A stretch of 64,000 nucleotides of DNA from Hypsibius dujardini (GCA_001579985.1 LRSR01002815.1:1-64000); one strand, 5' to 3'. Counted from the stretch's first letter, positions 12,775 to 24,272 are shown. Numbers and translations: made by a program. Notes: generated by a model from the letters alone, not told the origin.

Positions 12775-13679
12775 AATCCGGCAAAACTTTGACCGAACCA
12801 GCTAACCCGTCAAAATCAAAACGAACGGCTAGCGTTGGACCGTTTGACGGCTCGCGGGCGGAGCTATCAAAAAGATCAATTATCAATCTGGACAAGTACG
12901 ACTGGCCAGCAAAAATATTTGCAGAACATCATTGGTTAATAAGAGCCACTGAAAATTGTTGGTAAAATGGAAGCCTGCTGAAACGGGTCAGAAGCAGGCA
13001 GATGTAAAGGCCTGCATTGCTATCCCCCTCCGTGAGGCCTTTTACATTTTCCGTCGCCTGTCGGCCGGCGCCTTTTGGCGCAATTCGTGGAAATTCCTCG
13101 ATGCTACTGTACTACACAGTCGATTTCGAGTCGTGCTTCAACCGTAGAGTTCCATGGACCTAATGTGACAGCTAGCTTTCAATGGATCAGTCTACCAAGC
13201 ACAATTTGGTGGAATATATTTCGAAAACTCTCGTTTCTGTTCGTTGCATAACAAAAAATTGTATTAGCATGGTTTTTTAAGGAGAGGCTAGACAAATTAT
13301 CCTCTAAAAACATTCAAGCTTGGGATCTTTAAAATTCATTTTCCTTCATTTTTAGTTGTAGAAAAATCGGCTTCTATGAATAATGCCAATTTTTAGTTTT
13401 TTAACGTCTTCCCACCCCAATTGCAAGTTTTTTGAATACCAGGGGGCGGAGCTATATTAATTGATTTCGAATTGCAACGGAATATCGAAGGAACGGAAAC
13501 GCCGTAGTAAAAACTCTCCTCAATCTTTCCAATTGAACCGGGCTCCCGCTGTCGCAAGTCATATTTTCTAAAATCGTACTCTTGGACAAGCTATTCAGGA
13601 AAAAAACATCGGCTGAGATCAGAAAGTGTCACTAGTAACTGGTTCCTTGTCAGTTTACCATGCTCACAAAAGGTCATTC
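12775..13679. other. Intergenic, no gene seen
   Basis: No exon supported. Two copies of the short motif GGGCGGAGCTAT (near 12848 and 13443) occur here; the motif recurs near 27166 and 32302. Confidence 0.45.
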
Positions 13680-14150
13680 AAGTCGGAACCAGGACCCCTT
13701 ATGATATGGCCAGAGGGTGGGGACATGCAGGGGCAAAATGCATTTTGTTCAAGATTGAACCCATCATTCTGCCTTTTGTTCCTGACCATTCTGAAACTTG
13801 TGAGGATGTGGGGGTGTGGGGTCTGAATTCCAGCCCCTCGGGTTTGAAAACTTGTCGAAAAAAATCAGTTATCTCATGAAATTTTGATTGTTTTTGAATG
13901 TTTTGAACCACCCCTTTGCATTCCTCCATAGGGAGCTTATATTGAACCACATCAAACTGCAAATTTGAACAAAAAACTTTTGATTTTTTTAAATGTTTTG
14001 AAATCCCCCCTGGGGGTTGGATATCAGACACCCACACCTTTACAAATTTCAAAATGATTGGGAACAATAAATCAATTTTTGGACTAAATCTTGAAAATAA
14101 AGTATTTTGCTCACCCCTGGCCCTAGTATCAGGGATCCTGGTTCGGACTT
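13680..14150. mobile_element. Fold-back element (long inverted repeat)
   Basis: The left arm from aagtcggaaccaggacccc is the inverse of the right arm ending ggatcctggttcggactt. Similarity continues inward over most of each roughly 230-bp arm; for example tgaaccacatcaaactg on the right of the axis pairs with the interior of the other arm. There is no coding capacity. Open frames inside are by-products of the palindrome. Confidence 0.7.
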
Positions 14151-14204
14151 AAAAGGATTCTTAACAAGCCCCTGCTTTGATCGAAGGTGTCGCTCATTGT
14201 ATCT

Positions 14205-15984
14205 GTCTTTAACTTGACGCCCCTTGGATGGGATTATCACTTCATTTTCCCGTTATTGGGCAAACAACTGAACCCGGTCTTTACCTCACCCTGTTCGACA
14301 TTGTTACTGCAGCGGCTTATGTAACAGTTATTCATTCTTTCCCTAGTATACATCTGGTGTACGAAAAGTTTTTTTTCCGTACGCATAAAAGAAAAATTGT
14401 CACCTTAAATTTATACGTAGAAACAGCGGCTTATATCATTCATTTTATGTACGGCCACCAGAAAATGTACGCCGTACCAGGCCATATTATGTAGGATCGC
14501 ATTTATTTTAATTAATGTGTGCAGTTTTCAGCCCATGTAAACATTACGCAGGAAAAATATTGCGTCTGACAAAAATCCTTTGAGAAATCTTATCTAGTTC
14601 GTAAGGCGTATTTTATACATGCTTTGTAAGACCGACGAAATTTTATAAGACCGTAAGAATGAGCTCAGGTCTTAATAATTTCGTAGGGCTGGATGGGCGG
14701 AAAAGTTTTAGGTCAATGCTTTCATCTTTCTGTAGACTTCTATCATACGATTTATGAAACTATTACCTCTGTTTTTTTTAAAACAATTGTGGAAATTGTT
14801 TTCAAACACTTCGATCAGCTGGGCTCAGCATCGAATTGCGCGAACCTTCTAACTACGGTTATTTGACAAACCGAGGTATAATAGCGCCTGAATATTGTTC
14901 CAGTCTTCCCACAGCCGTGAAACGTGAAAGCATAAGTTTCGCAAATCTTCGCGAAAGTGCTAAAACTGTTTTAGAACTATTTTTGAACACATATTTCGCC
15001 GTGTTTTAAAATAATTAGAAATCCCACCACTGCGTCCCACAAGATGCTAAACCCTGGGCACCCTGCACAGACTTTTATTCTGTCATTTATTTCTAAAAAC
15101 GTATAGTCTGCTCGGGTTTCGAATAAGAATGAATAAGGCGTATAAATTTTGAAAGCTCACACATATCGCTTCACATAAATTTAGACGGATAAAAAGAGTG
15201 GTCACACGCCCTAGGAACGATCTCACAAATTATGTGCGGAATGGCGTATAATTTGTGTGAAAATTTGTCTTTTCGTATGAATTTTTATACTTAATTTTTT
15301 CATGTGTACTAGGGTTTGTTATTCAAGGTTGCATTTCTTGGAGCACGTAGTGTAGAACGCTAGGCAGCAGCCTTCCAACTCCCCACCTGTTTCGCTATAA
15401 CTTTCCCGTCATACATCGGAAAACAACGTGACCTGAATTCATTCCGACATTCAAAGACATTCTGAACTTTATAACCAGCTCTGACTGAGATCTATTATAA
15501 AGGATCATTTCGACTACTGCCTAGCTCTCTAATTTGGAAACTGCAGAACTGATTTGTGAACTGTTCTGCCACACTCGCACAAAAATCACTCCACTACCAA
15601 CTCACACACATCTTGACGGACAAAGAGACCGGAACCAGGAGGTCTCGTACTCGCATTCAAGACTGTATGACGCATAGAATTTGGCGTCACACCGGGGCAA
15701 TCATGAGCGCTCTAGTCTCTGCCGTTTGGGGCACTCTAAAGTATTGTACAGTGTTCTGAATGTCTTTTTTTACCGACAATGTTTACAGGCGCTGTCCGGG
15801 TGGGTGAGATTTGAAGTGGCAATTGTTTGGGTGGCATGACGTTAACAGTCACGCAAAATGCTCACCGTAAAGTATTCTTCTGTTCATTTGCATAGTACCA
15901 AATTAGTTCAATTTGAATGGAAGGGCATGAAAGAGAGCAGTAATTCCTGTTAATAACGTTCCATCTTCCTTATTTTGCACATAT
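14205..15984 (+). pseudogene. Fossil flank of lost Hsp70-like loci, split by a transposon
   Basis: 14210-14340 resembles 20780-20905 and 15315-15425 resembles 20905-21022, the DNA just 5' of the Hsp70-RhoGEF start codon (shared: tcaaggttgcattt, gtgtagaacgctaggcag, ctttcccgtcatacatcgg). The start-codon position here reads GTG and no NBD follows. Next, 15480-15980 resembles 38080-39060, the 3' flank of the Hsp70-like gene at 39061 (shared: aaggatcatttcga, gaactgcagaact, caaagagaccg, aggtctcgt, gttaataacgtt). The stretch is therefore a mosaic of Hsp70-locus flanking DNA without its genes. It may itself be the original 3' flank of the gene at 17862, cut off by the transposon at 15985-17859. Confidence 0.75.
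14341..15314. mobile_element. DNA transposon copy, TIR CCCTAGTA, TTT target duplication
   Basis: Starts CCCTAGTATACATC and ends with the inverse of CCCTAGTACACATG. It is flanked by TTT on both sides. Removing it gives attcattcTTTgttattcaagg, which aligns with the uninterrupted attcgttcTTTatcattcaagg upstream of the Hsp70-RhoGEF gene, so the insertion and its 3-bp duplication are read directly from an empty site. No transposase recognised. Confidence 0.9.
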
Positions 15985-16375
15985 CCCTAGTACTGGTGGA
16001 GATTTATTTTACCCTCTATTTTGGCCGTAGGACAAAGTTGCGACTTTTTAATATAGCGAAGGGCACAAATTAAATAATTTGAGGTCATAATTTGTCCCCC
16101 GGATCTTATTTCAATCAAAAAAGTCGTGCATTGCACTTTGCACAATGCACATGCACGTGACGTCAACGGTTTTCCAAACATGTAAAACAAATTGGTGTCG
16201 TTAATCTGCTATTCCCATGTTTTGTTACGGAGGAAGACACCACTATCGAAACAAGTAATTACTTGTACGAAAATGAATTGTTTCGATCATGAATTGTTTT
16301 TTATCTTGACTCCCGTTTTCTGAATTTTTGAATCTGAGTTTTTGTTTTCAAATGGCAAGAAGGAAGTGTAGCTCT

Positions 16376-17468
16376 CCCTAGTAAGCACGGGAATAAATTA
16401 AGCCAAGTATCTAGCCAGTTTCCTAAAATTCTGGCTTTATTGAACAGATAGACTGGCTATATTTTATCTGTTTGGCTGAAAAAAATGCCGGGTTGGCTTA
16501 ATTCTCGGCAAAATAAGTCTTGTGATATGTCTAGGTGGCCGATTGACTTGCAGAAAAGCCGATAAGAAATGAAAAAAGCCAGGTGTCATTCGCAATATTA
16601 AAAACTAATATTTACCATCAAAATGTTCCCGTATTTTCTGAGTCACTTACTAAGTCCACATGAAAAAATTAAGTACGATAGGTCATACGAAAAGTCAATT
16701 TTTCACACAAATTATACGCCATACCGAACAGAATTTTTGAGGTCGTTCACAGGGCTTGTGACCACTCTTTTTATCAGTCTAAATTTATGTGAAGGGATAT
16801 GTGAGCTTTCAAAATATATATATGCCTTACTAAGCAAACGCGGTGGGTTGAATCGCTACATGGGTTGAATCGGTCGGGTGGCCGAGGGCGCCACAAATGA
16901 AGCTGAATGAGTGTTGCTTACAATTTACACTTGTGGCGCCCTCCACCACCCGAGCGATTCAACCCATCTAGCGATTCAACTCACCGCGTTTGCCTGGTAT
17001 TCATTCATATTTGAAATGCGAGCAGACTAAGATTTTAGAAATAAATGACAGAAATAAAAGTCTGTGCAGGGTGCCCAGGGTTTGGCATCTTGTGGGATTT
17101 AGGGTGGAATTTCTAATTATTTTAGAACACGGCAAAATATGTGTGCAAAAATAGTTCTGAAACAATTTTAGCATTTTCGCGAAGAATTGCGAAACTCATG
17201 CTTTCAAGTTGCACCGCTGTGGAAAGACCAGAACAATATTCGGGCGCTATTACACCTTGGTTTGTCGGGCGTCTGTAATTAGTATGTTCGCACGATTCGA
17301 CGATGAGCCCATCTGAACAAAATTTTTGGATGCAATTTCCGGAACTGTATTCAAACAGACAAAAGTAACAGTTTCATAAATCGTATGACAGAAGTCTAAA
17401 GAAAGATGAAAGCATTGACCAGAACTTTTCTTTTCGTACAATTTTCGTACACCAGATGTATGCTAGGG
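16376..17468. mobile_element. Nested CCCTAG-family element
   Basis: Relative to 14341-15314 it is inverted. The right edge is the inverse of CCCTAGCATACATCTGG, the left edge CCCTAGTAAGC. The flanks are TCT and TAT, one mismatch from a 3-bp duplication. The copy at 57699-58179 has the clean AGA duplication at the same position of the same outer element. Outer and nested elements were therefore copied together. Confidence 0.75.
16830..16998. repeat. Palindromic MITE-like insert
   Basis: Inverted ends GCAAACGCGGTG...CACCGCGTTTGC with extended arms (gttgaatcgct, gggcgccaca / tgtggcgccc). It is absent from the corresponding place in the 14341-15314 copy (gaatgaataaggcg), so it inserted later: a third nesting level. 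Confidence 0.75.
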
Positions 17469-17861
17469 TATGTATATCATCCTGGTTTTTGCTAGTTGGG
17501 GTCAATTCTGGAATTCGGATTAAATTTGTCCTACTTCCCGAAATCCTAAAAGTTTCGGAATTTTAACCATTATATTTTTTGTCAATAATTTTGTTAGATT
17601 TTTGCCAGATTTTCCCCTTTTAGGACAGGATCCCCTTTCAGGATCTAATAGCCACAAATGATGTTCTGTGAATTTTAATCCAAATGGTACAATTTAGTCC
17701 TAGTGACAAAATTTGGTCCTTTTTGCGTGTGAACAAAATTTGTCATACGGCCAAAATAGAAACCGTTTAAGAGCACCAAAAAAGGAACAAATTAAGACCC
17801 ATATAAAGTCCGAAAAAGATCTCGAAAATGTTTTTCGGACACTAACAAATTCGTTAGGGTA

Positions 17862-19820
17862 TTAAGCTCGCGTGTCCGATCTGTTTTGCATCATCCGACC
17901 AGCAAATATTCCCTGATCGAATCGCATGCCCGCATGCGCCGGTGGAGCGACGGGTCGTCCCTCCAGCTCAACGCTCTGCTGGCTCTCCATAGACTCTCTC
18001 CTTGCCGGGAGAACACCGTGTTCCATTTTGGCTTCCGCCGCGCAATTCTTACGGAATCCGCAAGCCCCAGCAAGCCCAACAAATCCCCGTACCATCGATG
18101 ACGGCACACACAAGATCGTGCCCACTACCGTAACAGTCCAGAAGGCCAGCCCGGCATAGCTCCTCGGTCCACCAAAGCTAGTTGGGTCGTTATCGCAAAA
18201 AGTTTCATCCTCCGAATTCGCACGTGCCGGCTTTTCTTCTACCTCATCTACCGGGACAGCCTCTATTTTGCCCGAGAGTAGAGAGGCGATCCAGCAGCCA
18301 AAGACGACGCAGAGGCTAGTGGCCGGAGGCTGAGGCTCTATCGGTGGGTTTGGTTCGGGGGGCTTCACCGGATCTTCTGGCTGGATGACCATACTCATAC
18401 CGGGGTTCAACATGATTTTCGGGACTGGGGTAAAGCTCTCTCGCCTTGTTTCTACGCTTTTCGGGAAGAGTTGCTCGTGCGCAAACTTTGCTAGAGGAAT
18501 TCCGCCGGCTTTTCCTGCTGGTGCCTTGCCCGGTGTCTGTCGGTGTCTGGCGGTTGCTACAGGCCTCGCATGTACAGTGTATTCCGGAACGTTTTCAGCC
18601 GCCGTCTCCCGCAGAAGATGTGCGAATAGTGCCGCGCCGCGGGCCCCCATCACGTCCGCTTGACTCGGTATGAATATCGGTCGGATCAGCACTTCCTGTA
18701 CCAGTGCACGCACGCGTGGCAGCCGCATGCCACCACCGACGGCCAGCACGAAATCCAACGGACGATTGTGGCCCGGTGATTCTTTCAGCTGATGCAACAG
18801 TGGCGGGATACGTAAGTAGACGTCGGAGCACATCTGGTCAAACTGATCCGGTGTGATGATCAACCCCGCCACCGGTAAGGTGGCTAGCACATTTTTGGTG
18901 GGGCTGTTAGCGAAGCACTCCTTAATCCTAGTCGCTTCCCTCAGCAACAGCAGCTCTTTCTCCGTAGCCGTTCCGTGGTACGCTGCCACGGGACGATTCT
19001 TTGGGTCCTGAAGAGCCTGGAGCAGGAAGCTCCGCAGACATTCGTCGAAATGACTCCCTCCAAGGTCCGTGTCGCAATGCGTCGCCTCAATGGCGATATC
19101 ACCGTCGGCAGTGCAGGTCAAGATGGAGGCAGTTAGGCAGCGATCGCCCATATCCACTACCGCGAATCGGCGTCCCTTGATCGCGGTGTCGACATTGATT
19201 GCTTCAAGCGGCGGAACTTTGGTGAAACCCAGGATTGCGGCCACGGGATCTTCGATTAGTCCGGCCACGCGCAGACCAGCCGCCTTGGCAGCTTCGCGCA
19301 GGGCATCCCGTTCGTCCGGCCCAAAGTGACAGGGAATTGTGATGGTCACCTCGCGGATGGGAGAGTGATTGTTCAAGTAATTCTCCGCCTCGTTGACGAG
19401 ATGGCGGAACATTTCCGCGACCAGTCGCGTCACCGTGTCATGTTCCGCTTGGCTCGACGTGGCCCGCATTCGAAAAGTAGCACGACCGCGAGCGTTGAAC
19501 GCCACCCGGCCAGTCATCTCAAGGTTCGTGGCCGGTTCGTGGCCGGCCACGCCACGTCCGAGATGTCGTTTCAAGTCGCAGGCGCCATGCTCGGGAGCAC
19601 CATTGGCCTCTTCCAGGGCAATCGTTCCCGCCAGGTATTCATCGGGCGAGTCGGCCGCGCGTGCTACGTAAGTTGGAAAGCGGTAAGTTGATGTGATTCC
19701 GTTCTGCAAGACCGTCACTTTACCACGAGAGGGAAAATTGTGAACGGCGATGGAGCTGTTCCGATTTCCAAAATCAATTCCGATTGATAGAGTTAAATTA
19801 ACGCCATTCCTCTGAGCCAT
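17862..19820 (-). CDS. Divergent Hsp70 NBD protein with C-terminal membrane segment
   Basis: 652 residues. Residues 1 to about 400 form an Hsp70/actin-type NBD: SIGIDFGNRNSSIAV (phosphate-1 loop), DLKRHLGR (retains the Lys aligned with Hsc70 Lys71), GLIEDPVAA, FAVVDMGDRCLTASI (phosphate-2; DxGGGT has become DMGDRC) and FVLAVGGGMRLPRV (adenosine loop). No substrate-binding domain follows. Instead there is a proline-rich linker, a hydrophobic patch (SLCVVFGCWIASLL), an acidic stretch and a membrane-spanning segment at about 557-587 (FWTVTVVGTILCVPSSMV). A soluble tail ends QNRSDTRA. The ATG follows a good acceptor (tttctccacag), suggesting a 5' UTR intron. The stop codon overlaps a transposon target duplication. 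Biochemical role unknown; a membrane-tethered Hsp70-fold ATPase or pseudo-ATPase is inferred. Confidence 0.85.
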   Translation of the reverse strand: MAQRNGVNLTLSIGIDFGNRNSSIAVHNFPSRGKVTVLQNGITSTYRFPTYVARAADSPDEYLAGTIALEEANGAPEHGACDLKRHLGRGVAGHEPATNLEMTGRVAFNARGRATFRMRATSSQAEHDTVTRLVAEMFRHLVNEAENYLNNHSPIREVTITIPCHFGPDERDALREAAKAAGLRVAGLIEDPVAAILGFTKVPPLEAINVDTAIKGRRFAVVDMGDRCLTASILTCTADGDIAIEATHCDTDLGGSHFDECLRSFLLQALQDPKNRPVAAYHGTATEKELLLLREATRIKECFANSPTKNVLATLPVAGLIITPDQFDQMCSDVYLRIPPLLHQLKESPGHNRPLDFVLAVGGGMRLPRVRALVQEVLIRPIFIPSQADVMGARGAALFAHLLRETAAENVPEYTVHARPVATARHRQTPGKAPAGKAGGIPLAKFAHEQLFPKSVETRRESFTPVPKIMLNPGMSMVIQPEDPVKPPEPNPPIEPQPPATSLCVVFGCWIASLLSGKIEAVPVDEVEEKPARANSEDETFCDNDPTSFGGPRSYAGLAFWTVTVVGTILCVPSSMVRGFVGLAGACGFRKNCAAEAKMEHGVLPARRESMESQQSVELEGRPVAPPAHAGMRFDQGIFAGRMMQNRSDTRA

Positions 19821-20778
19821 CTGTGGAGAAATTTAGTGTACAAACAGGTGGATAATTCTCAAGGCTATCCTGAGGATGTTTGGGAGGGCTTTTCCGGAAC
19901 TTCCTTGGACCGATTCCACAATATGAACAAAATACCTAAACAAACTCCCCGTGTTTGATGGAGGTGCAATATGATCTGTGCTTAGTTATTAAATAATGCA
20001 GAGACCAAATACGCGACGTCGTATGCAGATGTTTGCATGTCTATCTACATTGTTGCGTACATTCGTTTCGGTCTGATGCAGTATGCGAGTGGAAGGAAAG
20101 CATTCAAACACGGGGGCAGATTCGGAATGAAGCCGCAATCTTATCCTTCTAGGCTGGAAATGATTATCGCCTTCCTTCCTGTCCTACCAATGAATTTATC
20201 TGGCAACACTGACTTTTAATTATCCCGTCGAAAGTCTATTGTACAGAAATAATATCTCAGCAAGCCATATTTACGATCACCATCATAATCACTCGTCCTT
20301 TCGAGTTCTAAGTAAAAGGAAGGGCACGATATCTTTTGTATCTGACTTCGAGGACCGAAATTAGTAGCGGCAGAAAACTAGTCCTTCAAGCTTCCATTGT
20401 CAAGTTCACACGAACGTCAGACACAATTCCGTAAATGTTAAAAATAACTGCAACTTATACTCAACGTTGTACTCCACCAAAAAACAATTTGACGAGTATT
20501 TTTTCGCAACCATTCCATCTGAATTTAGCTACAACACACAAAAAATGTTTTCCTAGAATTATGATTGAATTTTTTAGATTGGTCGGATTAGCGATTACAG
20601 CTTTTGAGAAAGTGTGAAGCCGAGCGATTTTTAAAAGGATGTTATTGTCGTGAGGGTCAGGATAAGCGCCAGCTCTGCCTCGACCCCTCCCCTACTAATT
20701 ACAAGTAACACTCTCCCCGACGCCTCCAACCACCCCTCAGCTTACCTTGCGTTGAAAACGTTGCTCACATATCTATCC
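19821..20778. other. Intergenic between divergently transcribed Hsp70-like genes
   Basis: No exon supported. It should hold the promoters and 5' UTRs of the minus-strand gene (start 19820) and the plus-strand gene (start 21019). The last part, 20780-21018, is conserved at 14210-15425. I could not confirm heat-shock elements by eye. Confidence 0.5.
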
Positions 20779-21018
20779 TACCCTTGACACTCCCTGGAAG
20801 GAGATATCGCTCCATTTTCCTGTTATGTAAACAGACGAACCTCGACCTTTACCTCACACCGTTTGTCTTTGCCACTGCAGCAGCCTATCAAACCACTATT
20901 CGTTCTTTATCATTCAAGGTTGCATTTACTGGGCCACGTGGTGTAGAACGCTAGGCAGCTGCCTTCTAACTCCACACATGTCTCACTACAGACTTTCCCG
21001 TCATACATCGGAAACAAC

Positions 21019-24000
21019 ATGACCGCAATCGGCATCGATTTCGGCACTGCCGGCATCTCCGCCGCCACATGGACTGCCGAATGCGGGTTCGAGATTCTCC
21101 GCAACAGCAACGACACCCGACGAAGTCCCACATATTTCCACAAAAATCCCAACGGAGACTCTTTCGGAACCGAAGCGGTTCAACTGTCTTCTGTGGCCGC
21201 GGAGAACACCGCCTTCGATGTCGTTACCTTCATGGGGGTCGGACTGTGGGAAGCGCAAAACATTTGCAACATCAACGCTTACCCGTTCCGCTTTAACCGG
21301 CGCGGCGCGACGGCCTTCATCTTCAACGACGGGAGTACCATGACACCCGAAGCCATCACGGAAGCTCACCTGAAAAATGTCTCGGAACAAAAGGAAGAAA
21401 CTTATGGTGTCTGCGTTCTCACTGTTCCTGTCGAATGGCCGAATAAAACCAGAGAGCTTTTCAAGAAATCTGCGCAATATGCTGGATTTTCCAAAGTCGT
21501 TTTACTCGATTCGCATGTCGCAGCCTTACTCGGTGCCGTCGTCCGACGGCCATCTTCGGTCCAGCTCGGTCCTGATTTGGCTGTCATCGATGTCGGTGCG
21601 AATAGCCTGACCGTCACGGTCTGGCGAACCGACCAAGACGGTCGGTCTGTCCCTTATCGGATCGCCTCGCCCGGTCACGCCGGCAATGGGATTGATCTGG
21701 CTTTGATGCGGTACGCCCGTGAAGAGTGGCGGAAAGTGTACAGGGTGGAGTGGAAGTCCGACGGAACTGCGACCCAATGTTTACGTTTGGCATGTCAACA
21801 GGCGAAACTCACAATGGCAAAGAACAAACCACGAACGACCATCCAGCTCCCGAACATCGGCGAACAGATTTCGCTGGGTGATTCGACGAATGTGACGCTT
21901 AATAAGCAGGAATTCGATGGGATTACGGAACCGCTGGTCACAGCCACTGTCGAGGCCCTGCAGGACGCACTGAGTGCCGCTGGATTGAGTTCGTGTAACG
22001 GTGTTGAAGTGTTCTTGGTCGGAGGGACGACACTACTACCAGCTTTGATTAAGGCGGTTCAGCGAGAAGGCGGAAAAGTTCATATCACGCAACTACCGAA
22101 CGAGACAACTACATATGGTGCAGCGTTTTTTGCGTATCTGTTGTCAAAATGTGAGGACCTGAAACAGATCAATCTGGAGAGCCATGCACGAACTCTGGCG
22201 GAGCTGGGTAGTGAAAATTCCGGATGGGCGAACTTAACTGCGGAAGCACTGACCGCGCTCGTGAGACAGGAACAAGACGTGTTCATGAACAGGTCAAGAG
22301 GTGGCGCACATACTGGCTTCAGCTCGAGATTGGACAAAATGCTTACGACCGAATCACGGACGATTTACCAGGAAGACTGGGATGAGGAATACAGTGATTT
22401 CGACGACGTGAACGGTAACGACGAAGAGGCACACTATCGGAACAATAATGTTTTGATGACTGAAACGGAACGAGTTCTCGCCTCGCCCGTTGACGACTCG
22501 GAAGACGACGTGTCCCTCTGCTTTCGAACTACAAACAGCAGTAACAGGTCCGAAACGAACTCGATGGAGATGAAGAAGGCGAATGAGTATTATGCCATCT
22601 CCACGGCCTTCAAAACAAATTTGATCAGGGGGATGGGGTCGGCGTCAATTCGGCGACAATCAATGAACCATAGCGAAGCCGGACTGGTTTTAGAAGAGTT
22701 GATCCGCACTGAAGAAGATTACATCACGGATTTAAAACACGTACTTGATGTAGGTCCCTCACTCAGAGGCGAAGGGCTGACTTTTTACCTAAAGACATTT
22801 AGTTAACTACTGTATATTATTTTATTGTGCTTTAGAACTATCTGCTTAAGATAAAATCTGATCCAAAGGCTCCCGCCACACTTCATGAAAAACGGAACGA
22901 GATTTTTGGCAACATCGAGATACTGCACGCTTTTCACCGCGACGAATTTCTGCCGATGCTGCATAACCTGTCTGGCCGGTCTTTTGATCTGGGCAAGCTG
23001 TTCATCGAATTCGTACGCGAAAAACAATGTGTTAAAAGGAGAGTTTAAATCGGCTTAAACACCTCAGATCTTCATATATGCCCTCATTTTTGTCGTAGAA
23101 GGACCGCTTCAATCACTACGCCAGATATGTGCACAATCAACCGAAATCAACCAAGCTGATGGCGGCTTGTGGGTCAGAATACTTTGAGGTACTTTTTCAT
23201 TATGGCAGCAACAGCAATTACTGTGATGGTAGCATATTATTATTATTATTGTTTCAGAAAATTCAGCAATCTTTGGGAGACTCCCTGGATCTATCCAGTT
23301 TTCTGCTGAAACCGGTACAGAGACTGGTAAAATATAAAGATTTCCTGGAGCGTTTGCTAAAGGTTTGCTCGACCAAAAACGACATGACCAACATTTGCGT
23401 AAGTGCTCCCAGCATTGGCACACACCTCAAAAATGAGGGAAAGCATTCCAGATTTTCTATGATGTTTTTAAGAAAGTTAAAAATGTCCAAAAACAATTGC
23501 TAATTTAATTGTAATAAGTTATTAAAACCCATGCTTAGAATTTAAGTATTTGTGGTGCATGAAGGAGAAATTAATACATAAGTTAATAGTAAGTAAAATT
23601 TAAATACCTATGCGTGAGAAAAAACTGTAATGGAATAATTTGAGTGGCTGACTTCGTTGTTATGAACAGGATGCTCTGGACGTTGTAAAGTTTTATTTAC
23701 GCCACGGGGATGATCTGCTAGCGATGGATCTTCTAGTCAATTGCGTCACATTCAACGTGAAGCAGCAAGGTCGTCTCTGGCGGCAGGCTGACGTGCAGAT
23801 CAGGAGGCCTTTCCTCAATAGGGTCCGTTCCCGGCGTGTATTTCTCTTTGATCAACTACTGCTGTTCAGCAAAAAAGAGACCGACAAAAACGGCAACTTG
23901 AGATATCTCTACAAAGACAGCCTAAAGGTGTGGTACTTGAATTCGCAACCTTTTGGTCGTTTTTTAAAGCATGCATCCTTGTCCGTTCCAGACAAATGAG

Positions 24001-24272
24001 TTTGGCATGATTGAAAAATTAGACGGAAGTGCCACTGACTTTGAGGTTTTTGTTCGCCGGAACAAGACGACGGAACGGTATACTTTGGTTGCATCGGACG
24101 AGAGCGAACGCATTGCCTGGACGAAGGACATCGCTGAAATATTATGGAAGCAGCATCAACGTTCGATAGGTACCTATCGCTATCAGCTAGAAGTTTCACT
24201 TTACTGCTATTCAAAATCTGTCAATTGCCATATAATTTCATAGATCTGAGAAATTCAGCACGTTATCAGTGA
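21019..24272 (+). CDS. Hsp70 NBD - RhoGEF (DH-PH) fusion protein
   Basis: Seven exons: 21019-22749, 22836-23012, 23099-23188, 23258-23398, 23670-23927, 23992-24169, 24244-24272. All are GT-AG and phases agree (2604 nt, 867 residues). Residues 1 to about 390 are an Hsp70-type NBD (AIGIDFGTAGISAATW, CVLTVPVEWPNKTR, LAVIDVGANSLTVTVW, EVFLVGGTTLLPAL). An acidic, Ser-rich linker spans about 400-550. From about 556 a Dbl-homology domain begins in the same exon (VLEELIRTEEDYITDLKHVL) and continues with the conserved helix LLKPVQRLVKYKDFLERLL. A PH domain follows (RRVFLFDQLLLFSKKE, SERIAWTKDIAEILWK). DH-PH is closest in style to Trio/Kalirin/Puratrophin (compare NEFGMIEKLDG with their SELGVTEHVEG). 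DH-PH modules activate Rho GTPases at membranes. In the NBD, positions aligned with Hsc70 Lys71, Glu175 and Thr204 read Val, Ser and Ser. The last 29-nt exon is the weakest call. Confidence 0.88.

Larger units (their letters stand above)
15985..17859. mobile_element. Composite DNA transposon inserted at an Hsp70-like stop codon
   Basis: Ends are CCCTAG on the left and TTAGGG on the right, flanked by TAT (15982-15984 and 17860-17862). Excision restores GAGCTTAATATGTG, which aligns with GAGCGTAACATGTG at the paralogous gene end near 39061. On the gene strand the duplicated ATA begins with the last A of the TAA stop codon. Inside lies a second, nested copy of the 14341-type element (16376-17468, inverted relative to that copy), itself carrying a palindromic insert at about 16830-16998. 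No transposase was recognised, so this is probably non-autonomous. Confidence 0.88.

Noticed and set aside
17886-19691. Plus-strand frames of 70-120 codons opposite the Hsp70-like gene
   Set aside because: GC-rich antisense shadows of a real gene; no independent motif or splice signal.
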